A model generated the notes under the pieces. The model had not been told where the DNA came from, searched no databases, and saw nothing but the letters and a program-made list of their open reading frames with translations. The position numbers and the translations under genes are program-made. From Chlamydiales bacterium (GTDB lineage: Bacteria; Chlamydiota; Chlamydiia; Chlamydiales; JAAKFR01): a stretch of DNA of 64,000 nucleotides. The stretch covers positions 186,001 through 250,000 of the forward strand of contig JACKPM010000001.1 of the NCBI GenBank assembly GCA_024233495.1. Direction: 5' to 3'. The stretch's first letter is position 1, and each line of letters begins with the position of its first letter. Below, piece after piece: positions 8,572 through 16,355 of the stretch.

Positions 8572-9783
8572 ATGAAAATACTTAATTTTACCAGAACCAG
8601 CCTTATACCAAAAACGCTTGGTGCTAGTTTGCTTATTAGTGGGACCGCAATTGGAGGGGGGATGTTGGCCCTCCCAATAGCAACCTCTCCTGTAGGCCTT
8701 GTTCCAGCATCTTTTCTCTTCTTGTTAATGTGGGCAGTAATGACATTTACAGGTTTTCTTCTACTTGAGTGTAATTTGGCTACAAAACCAGGATCTAATT
8801 TAATTTCCATGAGCCGGAATACATTAGGTGTTATGGGACAGTGTATATCTTGGATCTCATACTTAGCACTCCTTTACTCCTTACTTGCTGTTTACATTTC
8901 TGGAACAAGCACACTAGTCTGCCATGCAATCTCATCCATTATGGGATATACCCCTCCAGCTCAATTAGTAGCTGTTATTGTAGCTTTTGCAATAATTCTA
9001 CTGGTCATCTATGGCATTAAACTGATCGATAGACTGAACCGCTTTCTCCTTTTGCTAGGAGGGCTCTGTTATGGGGTCATGTTGTTATCGCTAATGTCTA
9101 ATTTTCATATTGGTCACTCCTTAGCAATGAGTTTTGCAAATATGCCAGTACCCCTCCCTATACTTGCAACTGCTTTTGGATTCCATATTATCCTACCTAC
9201 ATTGGTAAAGTACCTTGATGGAAATACTAAGGCACTTCGTCTAAGTCTTATAATCGGATCTCTCTGCCCTCTTATCATGTATTTAGGTTGGATGACAGTA
9301 GTCATGGGTTGCATTCCTCCGGAAGTGCTTAAAAGCATTCAGCATCAGCACGACCAGCTTGGCTCCCTTGTTAATGCGCTAACCAACGTGATGAAGAACA
9401 GCATGCTTGCTACAGTCATTTTCTCTTTCTGTGGGATAGCGATCCTTACGTCTTTGTTCGGTGTGGCTATCAGTCTATGGGACTTTTTGGCAGATGGTTT
9501 TGCCTCAGTCAAGTGGATGAAGCATAAAGCTGTTCTTACAAGCTTGACCTTCGTTCCTCCCATGTGGATGATTCTCTGTCTCCCAAGAGCCTTCACTTCC
9601 CTTCTTGGCTACGCTGGGATTTTTGTAGCGATACTCTCAGGACTATTACCAATCGCTATGTGTTGGCAAGGAAGAAAAAGAGAAAACTGGGCATCCGAAT
9701 ATAGAGCCCCGGGCGGAAAATTATTATTGATATTTGCAGCATTTTTCTTCATATCTGTAATCATCATCCAGCTGGCAAAATGA
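8572..9783 (+). CDS. tyrP: Aromatic amino acid (tyrosine-type) permease
   Basis: Proton-coupled importer of the hydroxy/aromatic amino acid permease family, inner membrane, 403 residues with about 11 hydrophobic segments. The N-terminal helix LGASLLISGTAIGGGMLALP is typical of TyrP/Mtr/TnaB. Chlamydiae are auxotrophs and commonly carry tyrP. The gene is more AT-rich than the neighbouring core genes and lies alone between repeats, so its location could reflect local transposition or transfer. The start is taken at the first ATG, which sits about 8 nt after a TATAAT box. Confidence 0.9.
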   Translation: MKILNFTRTSLIPKTLGASLLISGTAIGGGMLALPIATSPVGLVPASFLFLLMWAVMTFTGFLLLECNLATKPGSNLISMSRNTLGVMGQCISWISYLALLYSLLAVYISGTSTLVCHAISSIMGYTPPAQLVAVIVAFAIILLVIYGIKLIDRLNRFLLLLGGLCYGVMLLSLMSNFHIGHSLAMSFANMPVPLPILATAFGFHIILPTLVKYLDGNTKALRLSLIIGSLCPLIMYLGWMTVVMGCIPPEVLKSIQHQHDQLGSLVNALTNVMKNSMLATVIFSFCGIAILTSLFGVAISLWDFLADGFASVKWMKHKAVLTSLTFVPPMWMILCLPRAFTSLLGYAGIFVAILSGLLPIAMCWQGRKRENWASEYRAPGGKLLLIFAAFFFISVIIIQLAK

Positions 9784-10262
9784 ACGACTCTCAGACTTTC
9801 TCAACACAACTGAAATGACGAACTCTTCTGATCTCTCCTCGGCTACCTCATGAGATGAGGGGCAGGGGAGAGACTTTGTCCTGAGGCATGCGCTAAGACC
9901 ATATCCAGCACAGCCTTGAAGCCCCCTTTCAGGCTATTGTAGTGTCTACTCTTCTCCACCAAAGAGTACAACCACTACAGCGACTTCCACTTCAGAAGAT
10001 CATATCGCTGAGGCTAACCAAAGAAGAAGAGCTAGGGCTGTTTTATAGTCAAATCCGTTGAAAATTTGACGACACCATCTAGTCGAGCAAAAGAGTGCAG
10101 CAAGGGGCATGGGCGCGATTTATATTTTAAATGGCTATAAAAAATATTTCAAAAAAAGAGGGTTTATAATATTTTTTTAAAATGTGCCTCCGTCGAGGAA
10201 TGGAGATGCGTAGATAGCGCAGCGCCCTAAGTGTATCACTTTTAAAGAAAAAAAGGATTTTC
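9784..10262. other. Intergenic relic region after tyrP
   Basis: No intact gene. 9832-9873 can form a GC-rich hairpin (CTCTCC...GGAGAG enclosing CCTCAT/ATGAGG) without a T-run, perhaps ending tyrP transcription. A start-less frame at about 9932-10047 (YSSPPKSTTTTATSTSEDH, ending in TAG) looks like a decayed gene end. It is interrupted by the chimeric repeat at 10044. Confidence 0.4.
10044..10082 (+). repeat. Chimeric repeat: family A left end joined to family B right end
   Basis: 39 bp reading TATAGTCAAATCCGTTGAAA (A terminus) directly into TTTGACGACACCATCTAGT (B terminus). The junction falls in the shared GAAAATTT motif, so it looks like a recombination or deletion product between an A and a B copy. 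Confidence 0.75.
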
Positions 10263-10745
10263 ATGTTTTGTTGTAGAAATACAGTTCAAAGAGTACCAAT
10301 ATCATGTTTAACACCTCAATTTAAACTCTCAGAAGTGCAAATGCGTGCGATATATGACGCCATAGAGAATTCTTCCCACGCGAAATTGACCTTCATGCAT
10401 ATGGGAGTGCTTATGCTAGCCTCCCGTAAGAAGAAAAAGATTGTGATTGAGTGTGCCCCGAAAAATTGCCTAGCATACTCTTCAGGTCTTACATTCTCAG
10501 AAGACAGTAGAAAGAATGGAGATGCCCAAATACCACCTGCAACCTCTGTACCCCTAAGACAATCTCAAAAGCCTCTGCGACGTTGGCCTGGTATGGAGTC
10601 TCTCAATGATGCCATACCATTTAGAGATGTCAGATTTGACGAGAACTCGCCAGATATGTCTTCAAAGGAAGACAGATTTTACACGTCACTAGTTAGATCT
10701 TCTTCTCCCACAGAGCCAGACGAGAATTCAATAGACGAGGTATAA
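10263..10745 (+). CDS. Orphan protein with N-terminal MFCCR motif
   Basis: 160 residues, unrecognised. It starts MFCCRNTVQRV after an AAGGA-like ribosome-binding site. Residues 24-65 (LSEVQMRAIYDAI to KKKIVIE) may be a small folded part similar in layout to LTDAQIKALIDKM in the protein at 12068. The C-terminal half is Ser/Pro/Asp-rich and probably disordered. It has no signal peptide or membrane segment. The paired N-terminal cysteines beside basic residues resemble host S-acylation sites, so a secreted effector is possible (inference). AT-rich, in a repeat-rich islet. Confidence 0.6.
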   Translation: MFCCRNTVQRVPISCLTPQFKLSEVQMRAIYDAIENSSHAKLTFMHMGVLMLASRKKKKIVIECAPKNCLAYSSGLTFSEDSRKNGDAQIPPATSVPLRQSQKPLRRWPGMESLNDAIPFRDVRFDENSPDMSSKEDRFYTSLVRSSSPTEPDENSIDEV

Positions 10746-10870
10746 CCTTCTTATGAGTTACAAAGAGTTCAACTTTTAGAGGAAAGGAGAGGCATTTTCT
10801 GGAAGAAAATGGCTTAGTTCTTTAAGATATAAAAATTTAGCCGTTCTTTTGAGTCAAATAGGTTACAATC

Positions 10871-11037
10871 TAGATGGTGTCGTCAAATTTGCTCCTTTGT
10901 GAAGCGAGAGATTTTCTAGGCAAAATGCGCAATCGAAAGCGAAGGGAGTAGCCAAAGCGCTACTTCCGAGGTTGCGAGGGCGCATTTTGGCAGAAAAGAT
11001 CCGGCTGACAAAGGAGAAAATTTGACGACACCATCTA
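10871..11037 (-). repeat. Family B palindromic element, copy 2
   Basis: Full 167-bp copy in the orientation opposite to copy 1, with TAGATGGTGTCGTCAAATTT at the left and the inverse ending at 11037. It ends 29 bp before the start codon of the next gene and so lies in that gene's 5' region. Confidence 0.9.
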
Positions 11038-11066
11038 GTCATTTTCATAGTTTTAAAGGAGAAAAA

Positions 11067-11762
11067 GTGTCGTGTTTTTGTAAATCATCAGGAAGTGCAA
11101 ACTCTTCATCAATCTATGTCCAGTTGAAGATGTCCCCTAATTCACCGTTCTTTCTGCCATTTGGGACGATAAATGAAATTGTGACAAGATGTCTAAATGA
11201 ACCTGCTAAATATTTTTACTATTTCATGAGAGGCGATAACAATTCTTTCACCTGCTTGAAAGCATTCTTTGTAGAGGGGAGAGTCTATATTCAACATATT
11301 TCTCATTTGCCTTCAGGAGCTGCGTCCAGTGAATGTCCAAAATGGCGCTTAGAGGCTGAAAAAACGCAGCCAAATATCCCGCCTTGGCTTAAGGAGCTGC
11401 ACCTGCTTTTTTCACTAGAAAAGGAGATAAAATATTTTACTCTAGCTTCTCTTGACTCTGCTGCACAAGCTCTTAAGAACAGTGGAAATAACAATGGTCA
11501 ATGCCTTTTTGATCGGAGAGATGGTAGCCAAGGAGTTGCTGACCTCAATCTTAGTTTGGGGACGCTTACTGTTACGATACCCTCTAAAAGTAAGGCTAAC
11601 AGGAAAAGTAATGGTAATAGGTTAGAGGTAAAGCTGAATCCTTCTGCGCTCATCACAAGGGTTCAGCAACTTCAGCCTCAAGAGATGGTTCCTCTATCTT
11701 CTGTCAAGAAAAAAGAAAAAAGTTGCGGCTCTTCTACTAGATTTGTTGTTTCATACGTTTGA
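11067..11762 (+). CDS. Orphan protein with Cys-containing N terminus (VSCFCK)
   Basis: 231 residues from a GTG at 11067, chosen because AAAGGAGA sits 6-10 nt upstream; an in-frame earlier ATG at 11022 lies inside the family B repeat. The product begins (M)SCFCKSSGSANSS, comparable to MFCCR and MFGCCRR of the flanking genes. The middle part (res 35-150) looks globular (LPFGTINEIVTRCLNEP, WLKELHLLFSLEKEIKYF). The C-terminal third is basic and Ser-rich. No known domain is recognised. Possibly a diverged member of the local effector-like set. Confidence 0.55.
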   Translation: MSCFCKSSGSANSSSIYVQLKMSPNSPFFLPFGTINEIVTRCLNEPAKYFYYFMRGDNNSFTCLKAFFVEGRVYIQHISHLPSGAASSECPKWRLEAEKTQPNIPPWLKELHLLFSLEKEIKYFTLASLDSAAQALKNSGNNNGQCLFDRRDGSQGVADLNLSLGTLTVTIPSKSKANRKSNGNRLEVKLNPSALITRVQQLQPQEMVPLSSVKKKEKSCGSSTRFVVSYV

Positions 11763-12067
11763 TGCTGTAAAAGCTATTTTCGCAGTGAGCCGCTTGGCAC
11801 AAGTAATTTAGGCTATTGATTGAAAATGCTTTAGGTATTGACATTTAGTAGCTTTTGATTCAAAATGGTTCTTTGTTTTAGAGGGTTTAAGTCAGAAATA
11901 AGCCTTTTCTAAGAATATATAAAAACTTTTATTGAAAAAGTTGCTTTTAAGCATATACTTAGTTGTTTCATTGGGATGAAAATGTAACGGCCCTGCCTAG
12001 AGTAGGCAGCCAAGTGACTTGCAAAATTTCTAAGAATTATTTGATGATTTTAACAAAAGGGAATTAA
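11763..12067. other. AT-rich intergenic region with a small hairpin
   Basis: 305 bp with no gene. The only structure seen is the 7-bp stem CTGCCTA-GAG-TAGGCAG at 11994-12010, about 57 bp upstream of the next start codon, possibly a terminator or regulatory hairpin. Confidence 0.4.
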
Positions 12068-12511
12068 ATGTTTGGTTGTTGTAGGCGGCAGGGTTACGAG
12101 GTTCGGACATACTCTTTTGAGTATCCTCAAGAGTGCGTTGGATCGCTAACAGATGCACAGATAAAGGCTCTTATAGACAAAATGGCAGCATCTTCTCTGA
12201 GGGCGGCTAGATTTCAAATAGGGGCCTTTACCATGTGCGCCTCTTTGAGCGGGCAAAAGCTCACAATCAAGCCTCCTTCCTGGTGGTGTAGGGCAAAACG
12301 AATAGACCTTGTATTTCAGTTACAAACTGTTGCAACGCGGCGTGACCCAGAGGTGTGGGGTCTTTTTGACTTCAGTACTGGGCGTGGACGCCTTATTCCT
12401 AATAATAACTTTTTGCTTACTGGAACTGACTCGTCTCCCCGAAATCTACCCGATAGCACATCGCGCCAAATGAATCGGAATGATCAAAATAACGAGTCTT
12501 CCGAGGGCTAG
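12068..12511 (+). CDS. Orphan protein with N-terminal MFGCCRR motif
   Basis: 147 residues, unrecognised. It begins MFGCCRRQGYEVRTYSF and then LTDAQIKALIDKMAASS, aligning by eye with the 10263 product (LSEVQMRAIYDAIENSS) including the following hydrophobic stretch (ARFQIGAFTMCAS against AKLTFMHMGVLMLAS) and a basic K-x-TIKP/K-IVIE segment. This supports common ancestry. The tail is polar and probably disordered. Neighbouring Cys pair with Arg is again a possible membrane-anchoring site in a host cell. Confidence 0.6.
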   Translation: MFGCCRRQGYEVRTYSFEYPQECVGSLTDAQIKALIDKMAASSLRAARFQIGAFTMCASLSGQKLTIKPPSWWCRAKRIDLVFQLQTVATRRDPEVWGLFDFSTGRGRLIPNNNFLLTGTDSSPRNLPDSTSRQMNRNDQNNESSEG

Positions 12512-12534
12512 GGTTTAAAATGCCATTTTGATGT

Positions 12535-12627
12535 GTAGAGTCGATTCATTTGAAAATGTTTCAGATTCCGCACGATCTGGCTGTGCCAAAGATCGTCCAC
12601 ACTCTCATTGCTCATCAATGAGCAATG
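12535..12627 (+). repeat. Family C element, diverged copy with hairpin
   Basis: TAGAGTCGATTCATTTGAAA followed by GATTCCGCACGATCTGGCTG and TGCCAAAGATCGTCC aligns with 63158 onward. It ends in a perfect 10-bp stem CATTGCTCAT-CA-ATGAGCAATG. The hairpin overlaps the 3' end of the heptosyltransferase gene and could act in its termination. Confidence 0.55.
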
Positions 12628-13528
12628 CTGTGAGCACTTCCTGGGTGGAGATTTGTTTCATGCAGCGAAAGTCAATAGGGCAGGTGCGGAGATAGCAAGG
12701 GCTGCATGAAACATGTTTATGGATCACAGTTCCAAATTGATAGGGACCAGTTGCCACTTCATTTGTCGAGCCAAAGAGCGCAACAAGTGGGGTGCGCAGC
12801 GCTGCAGCAAGATGCATAGGGCCGCTGTCGTTAGTGAGAAAAAGATCGCATGCATCGATTAGCGCAATGAGTTCACGAAGTGTTGTTTTTCCCGCAAGAT
12901 TATGTACAGCAAGCCCTTTGCAAATCTCAGCGATCTCCTCTTTTCCGTTGTTATCTCCAAAAAAGAGAACGTTATGCTCTGCCTTTTGCGCTACTTCACG
13001 AAACCTTTCGGGAAGCCAGCACTTGGCTGGACCGTAGGCGGCTTGTGCATTGATGCCAAGAATCTTTTTGTGGGGATCGAGGTTTAAGCTTTTAAGTCTT
13101 TTTTGCGCTTCTGTGCGCTCTTGCGGTGTGACAAAGAGTTGGGGAGGGGTATCATCTTCATGTGCATCAAGGAGGCGTTTGTAGGTGGTAACGAGATGCT
13201 CTTTCCCCCGCTCTTTGGGAAAGGGGAGCGCCTTTGTGAGGAGAAAAAAGCGGCACTCGTTGCGAAAGCCGATGCGCTTTTTGATGCGCGCTTTGAAAAA
13301 CTCCCAAGAGGAGGAGAAAGAGTTGGTGGTGAGAATGCCGATATCGGCTCTTTTCGCCTCGTGCACCACTTCGTTGATGTAAGGATTTCCGTGGTAGAGT
13401 GGGGCAAGGCCCTTTTTGGTTTGCACGATGATGTGCGCATCGGGCCACCGCCTTCTTGCGATGGCAAGGAGCGGCGTTGCCATGACGGCATCTCCGAGCC
13501 AGTTGGGCATTCTAAAAATTATTTCCAC
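12605..13528 (-). CDS. ADP-heptose:LPS heptosyltransferase (GT9)
   Basis: Transfers ADP-heptose to the inner core of lipopolysaccharide at the cytoplasmic face. The 307-residue protein starts at GTG and has the GT9 features FRMPNWLGDAVMATPLLAIA near the N terminus and LTNDSGPMHLAAALRTPLVALFGSTN near residue 235. It is closest by eye to heptosyltransferase II (WaaF-like), but GT9 subfamily and acceptor cannot be fixed. The last codons (LLIDEQ) lie in a repeat-derived hairpin. Classical Chlamydiaceae LPS lacks heptose, so this enzyme fits an environmental chlamydia with a larger core. Confidence 0.85.
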   Translation of the reverse strand: MEIIFRMPNWLGDAVMATPLLAIARRRWPDAHIIVQTKKGLAPLYHGNPYINEVVHEAKRADIGILTTNSFSSSWEFFKARIKKRIGFRNECRFFLLTKALPFPKERGKEHLVTTYKRLLDAHEDDTPPQLFVTPQERTEAQKRLKSLNLDPHKKILGINAQAAYGPAKCWLPERFREVAQKAEHNVLFFGDNNGKEEIAEICKGLAVHNLAGKTTLRELIALIDACDLFLTNDSGPMHLAAALRTPLVALFGSTNEVATGPYQFGTVIHKHVSCSPCYLRTCPIDFRCMKQISTQEVLTALLIDEQ

Positions 13529-13572
13529 AATGGAATTGTAAGTATATTCATCATTATTTATACAGAAGAAAT

Positions 13573-14865
13573 ATGGGAAAGGCTCATACAGAAGAAGAGT
13601 TCAAAAACCTTCTGAAGAACCTATTTGCGGAGAAGAAGCGCGTCGAGGCACTGAAAAAGGAGCTCGATGTGAAGCGGAGCTTTCAGGCAAAGCTTTCTGA
13701 CATTCAGAAGTTATCCGTTACCGAAGAGTTTGCACATCTCAAGCAGGCATATGCTGAGAGAGATGAAGAGGTGCTCGAGCTGAAGCGGCAGCTAGAGAAG
13801 GTAAAGCCTGTTTTGAAGAAGCTTATTGCTGACTTAAAAGAGGCTAAGAGCCACGAGCAAGAGGTTGAAGCGCTGAAACAAGAGGTTTGGGCAAAAGAGG
13901 GAGAGCTGACGCAAGCGCTCGAACAGGTGAGGAAAAAGAGCACGGAGCGCGATGAACTTGTCGAGAAATTAGCAGAGAGTAGGAGTCAGGAAGAAAAGCT
14001 CAAAGAGAAGATCATGACACTTCAAGAGACATGCGAAAAACTGACGCAAGAGTTCGAGAAGAAGATGTTTGACATGAAGGGGAAGGCTGCTGCAATGGAG
14101 GGAGAGCTCGAAGAGCGAAAGCAGCAGCTGCGCACGTTGGATGAAGAGTGTCATCAAGAGAGAAAGGCGTTTGCTTTGCAAGCTCATGAGTGGGAAACCA
14201 AAGAGAAGCTGCTTGAGAAGTTGCATGCAGACTTAGAGCAAGCGCAGGCGCGTCTCCAAGAGAGCGATGTGGCAGCTGTGCACGAAGAGTATGGTGTGCG
14301 TATCGAGGAGTTGCAAACAAAGCTACGTGAGAAGGAAGAGATTGTCGAGAAGGGGTATGTGGAGATGCGCTCATTGAGCCAGAAGAATGCCACTTTTCTT
14401 GAAGATAATGAGAGGCTAAAGCGCAGCGTCACCGAGCTTGATGAATTCAAGAAAAAAGCGACAGAGTTAAGAGAAGAGATGCGCCGTGCGCAGCAACACC
14501 TCGCAAAAAAGGTAAAAGAGACGACGATTTTACGCGATCTTGTGGAGCGGCAAAAGACGCAGGTGGAAGAGGGGCGTGAGCAGCTCAATAGACAGAAACT
14601 CGAAGTGAAGCGACTTGAAAACAGTCTCCATCTCCAGAAGATGCATGAAGAGAAGCTGGAGCATGTTGCAAAAGAGCGCGCCTTGACAGCAGAGAGTGCT
14701 GCAAAAGAGTGGCAGGAGAAGTATTTAGCTCTTCAAGAAGAACTCGCTCAGCAGAAAAGAGAGATTGACGCTCTTCAAAAAATGAAAGAAGAGTATAGTC
14801 ACATGGCATCGAAATTCTCCAACCTAAAGAATGTGCTCAAAGAAACAAACGATTCTTGGGATTGA
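13573..14865 (+). CDS. Coiled-coil protein upstream of ruvC
   Basis: 430 residues, almost entirely heptad-repeat coiled coil rich in Glu, Lys and Gln (for example LKRQLEKVKPVLKKLIADLK and IVEKGYVEMRSLSQKNATFL). No signal peptide or membrane segment is present. The gene overlaps ruvC by 35 bp. A conserved hypothetical at this position (CT503 as I remember) precedes ruvC-ruvA-ndk in Chlamydia, so it is a core chlamydial protein, possibly structural. Function unknown. Confidence 0.75.
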   Translation: MGKAHTEEEFKNLLKNLFAEKKRVEALKKELDVKRSFQAKLSDIQKLSVTEEFAHLKQAYAERDEEVLELKRQLEKVKPVLKKLIADLKEAKSHEQEVEALKQEVWAKEGELTQALEQVRKKSTERDELVEKLAESRSQEEKLKEKIMTLQETCEKLTQEFEKKMFDMKGKAAAMEGELEERKQQLRTLDEECHQERKAFALQAHEWETKEKLLEKLHADLEQAQARLQESDVAAVHEEYGVRIEELQTKLREKEEIVEKGYVEMRSLSQKNATFLEDNERLKRSVTELDEFKKKATELREEMRRAQQHLAKKVKETTILRDLVERQKTQVEEGREQLNRQKLEVKRLENSLHLQKMHEEKLEHVAKERALTAESAAKEWQEKYLALQEELAQQKREIDALQKMKEEYSHMASKFSNLKNVLKETNDSWD

Positions 14866-15316
14866 TCCTGGTACACGCATCACTGGCTTTGGTGTGATTA
14901 GTGCTGAGGGTAACCGTGTCACACTGATCGATTACGGCTGTATTCGTCCCCCCGCTTCGATGCCCCTCAATGAGAGGTACCGTATTTTGCACGAAGGCGT
15001 TTTAGCTCTTGTGGAGAAGTATGAACCCACAGCGTGTGTTTTGGAGACGCAATATGTGAGCCGGAATGTGCAAAGCGCGCTTAAACTGGGGCAGGCGAAA
15101 GGAGTGGCGCTTTTGGCTGCCTCTTTGCGTGAAATTCCCATTTTCGAATATGCTCCCAGTGTGGCGAAGCTAGCTGTTGTGGGGAACGGGCGGGCGAGCA
15201 AAGAGCAGGTGCAAAGAATGGTGATGCATCTCCTCTCACTGCGAGAGCCCCCCACCCCGGAAGATGCAGCCGATGCGCTCGCCCTTGCCCTTTGCCATAG
15301 GAATCGCCATGTATGA
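14831..15316 (+). CDS. ruvC: Holliday junction resolvase RuvC
   Basis: Cleaves Holliday junctions made mobile by RuvAB. 161 residues, normal length. The RNase-H-like active site is visible: GIDPGTRITGFG with the first Asp, CVLETQYV with the Glu, and PEDAADALALALCH with the terminal acidic pair. The start ATG lies inside the upstream coiled-coil gene, and the stop overlaps ruvA by 8 bp, giving translational coupling of the two resolution proteins. Confidence 0.96.
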   Translation: MCSKKQTILGIDPGTRITGFGVISAEGNRVTLIDYGCIRPPASMPLNERYRILHEGVLALVEKYEPTACVLETQYVSRNVQSALKLGQAKGVALLAASLREIPIFEYAPSVAKLAVVGNGRASKEQVQRMVMHLLSLREPPTPEDAADALALALCHRNRHV

Positions 15317-15875
15317 ATACATTCACGGAAAAGTTGTTGAAGTCACAGAAGAGAGCGTCGTTATCGATGTGCACGGTGTTGGCTACAAAATTTGGATTCC
15401 GTCAAGTCGTGGCTTGCCACAAATAGGAGAGAAGGTGCACCTCTTCACCTCCTGGGTTGTGCGCGAACAGTCGCAAACCCTCTACGGCTTTGTTGAGAAA
15501 GATGAGCGTGCACTTTTTGAGCTGCTCATCACTCTTTCGGGCATTGGCCCTAAAACGGCACTTAACGTGCTCGCCCACTTCTCGCTCGATGATTTCAATG
15601 CTGTTGTACAAGATCAAAGTGCCGTCCGTTTGGCAAAGGTGCCGGGGATTGGGAAGAAGACGGCTGAGCGCCTCCTTGTTGACCTAAAGGGGAGGATCAA
15701 AATCGCCCCTTCTGCTGGCGGAAAAAGGCACAAACTACAAGACGCCCTCAATGCGCTACTGAACTTGGGCTATACCCAAACAGCAGCCGAAAGCGCCGTG
15801 AAAAAGGCCGCAGAAGAGGTGCAAGATCCAAACGACCTCTCCTCTCTCATTACCGCCGCCCTCAAATTTAAATAG
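15309..15875 (+). CDS. ruvA: Holliday junction DNA helicase subunit RuvA
   Basis: Tetrameric junction-binding protein that loads RuvB. 188 residues from the ATG at 15309 (MYEYIHGKVVEV), preferred over an upstream in-frame ATG inside ruvC because it matches the family start. OB-fold region with VIDVHGVGYKIWIP; two helix-hairpin-helix motifs, LSGIGPKTALNVL and VPGIGKKTAERLL; C-terminal RuvB-binding domain DALNALLNLGYTQTAAESAV. Overlaps ruvC by 8 bp. Confidence 0.96.
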   Translation: MYEYIHGKVVEVTEESVVIDVHGVGYKIWIPSSRGLPQIGEKVHLFTSWVVREQSQTLYGFVEKDERALFELLITLSGIGPKTALNVLAHFSLDDFNAVVQDQSAVRLAKVPGIGKKTAERLLVDLKGRIKIAPSAGGKRHKLQDALNALLNLGYTQTAAESAVKKAAEEVQDPNDLSSLITAALKFK

Positions 15876-15929
15876 TATTGAACTTCTCTCCTTAATGGTG
15901 TATCCTCTTTGCCAAAAAAGGAGAAAAGG

Positions 15930-16355
15930 ATGGCTCAAGAAAGAACATTATCAATTGTTAAGCCCGATGCGGTGGGGAAAAATGTCATTGGAGAAATTTT
16001 TTCCCGTTTCGAGAAGGCGGGACTCAAAATCGTTGCAACACGTATGTTGCACCTTTCACGTGAGCAGGCAGAAGCATTTTACGCTGTGCACAAAGAGCGC
16101 GGCTTCTTCAAAGATCTTGTTGACTTCATGATCTCTGGCCCTGTGGTAGCCTCTGTTCTAGAAGGAGAAAATGCAATTTTGAAAAATCGTGAAGTGATGG
16201 GAGCAACGAACCCTAAAGAGGCGGCTCCTGGCACTATTCGTGCAGACTTTGCAGATTCAATCGATGCCAACGCTGTGCATGGCTCTGACGCTCCTGAAAC
16301 AGCAAAAGTCGAGATTGACTTCTTTTTCAAGAGTGATCAAATATTCTCTCGATGA
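15930..16355 (+). CDS. ndk: Nucleoside diphosphate kinase
   Basis: Exchanges terminal phosphates among nucleotides. 141 residues from the ATG at 15930, which has AAGGAGAAA just upstream. TLSIVKPDAVGKN opens the fold, NPKEAAPGTIRADF is the nucleotide loop, and the phospho-histidine is in NAVHGSDA. It follows ruvA as in C. trachomatis. The stop shares ATGA with the GT61 gene. Confidence 0.97.
   Translation: MAQERTLSIVKPDAVGKNVIGEIFSRFEKAGLKIVATRMLHLSREQAEAFYAVHKERGFFKDLVDFMISGPVVASVLEGENAILKNREVMGATNPKEAAPGTIRADFADSIDANAVHGSDAPETAKVEIDFFFKSDQIFSR

Noticed and set aside
13103..13615. 170-codon open frame on the plus strand
   Set aside because: Antisense to the heptosyltransferase gene, whose GT9 motifs are clear.
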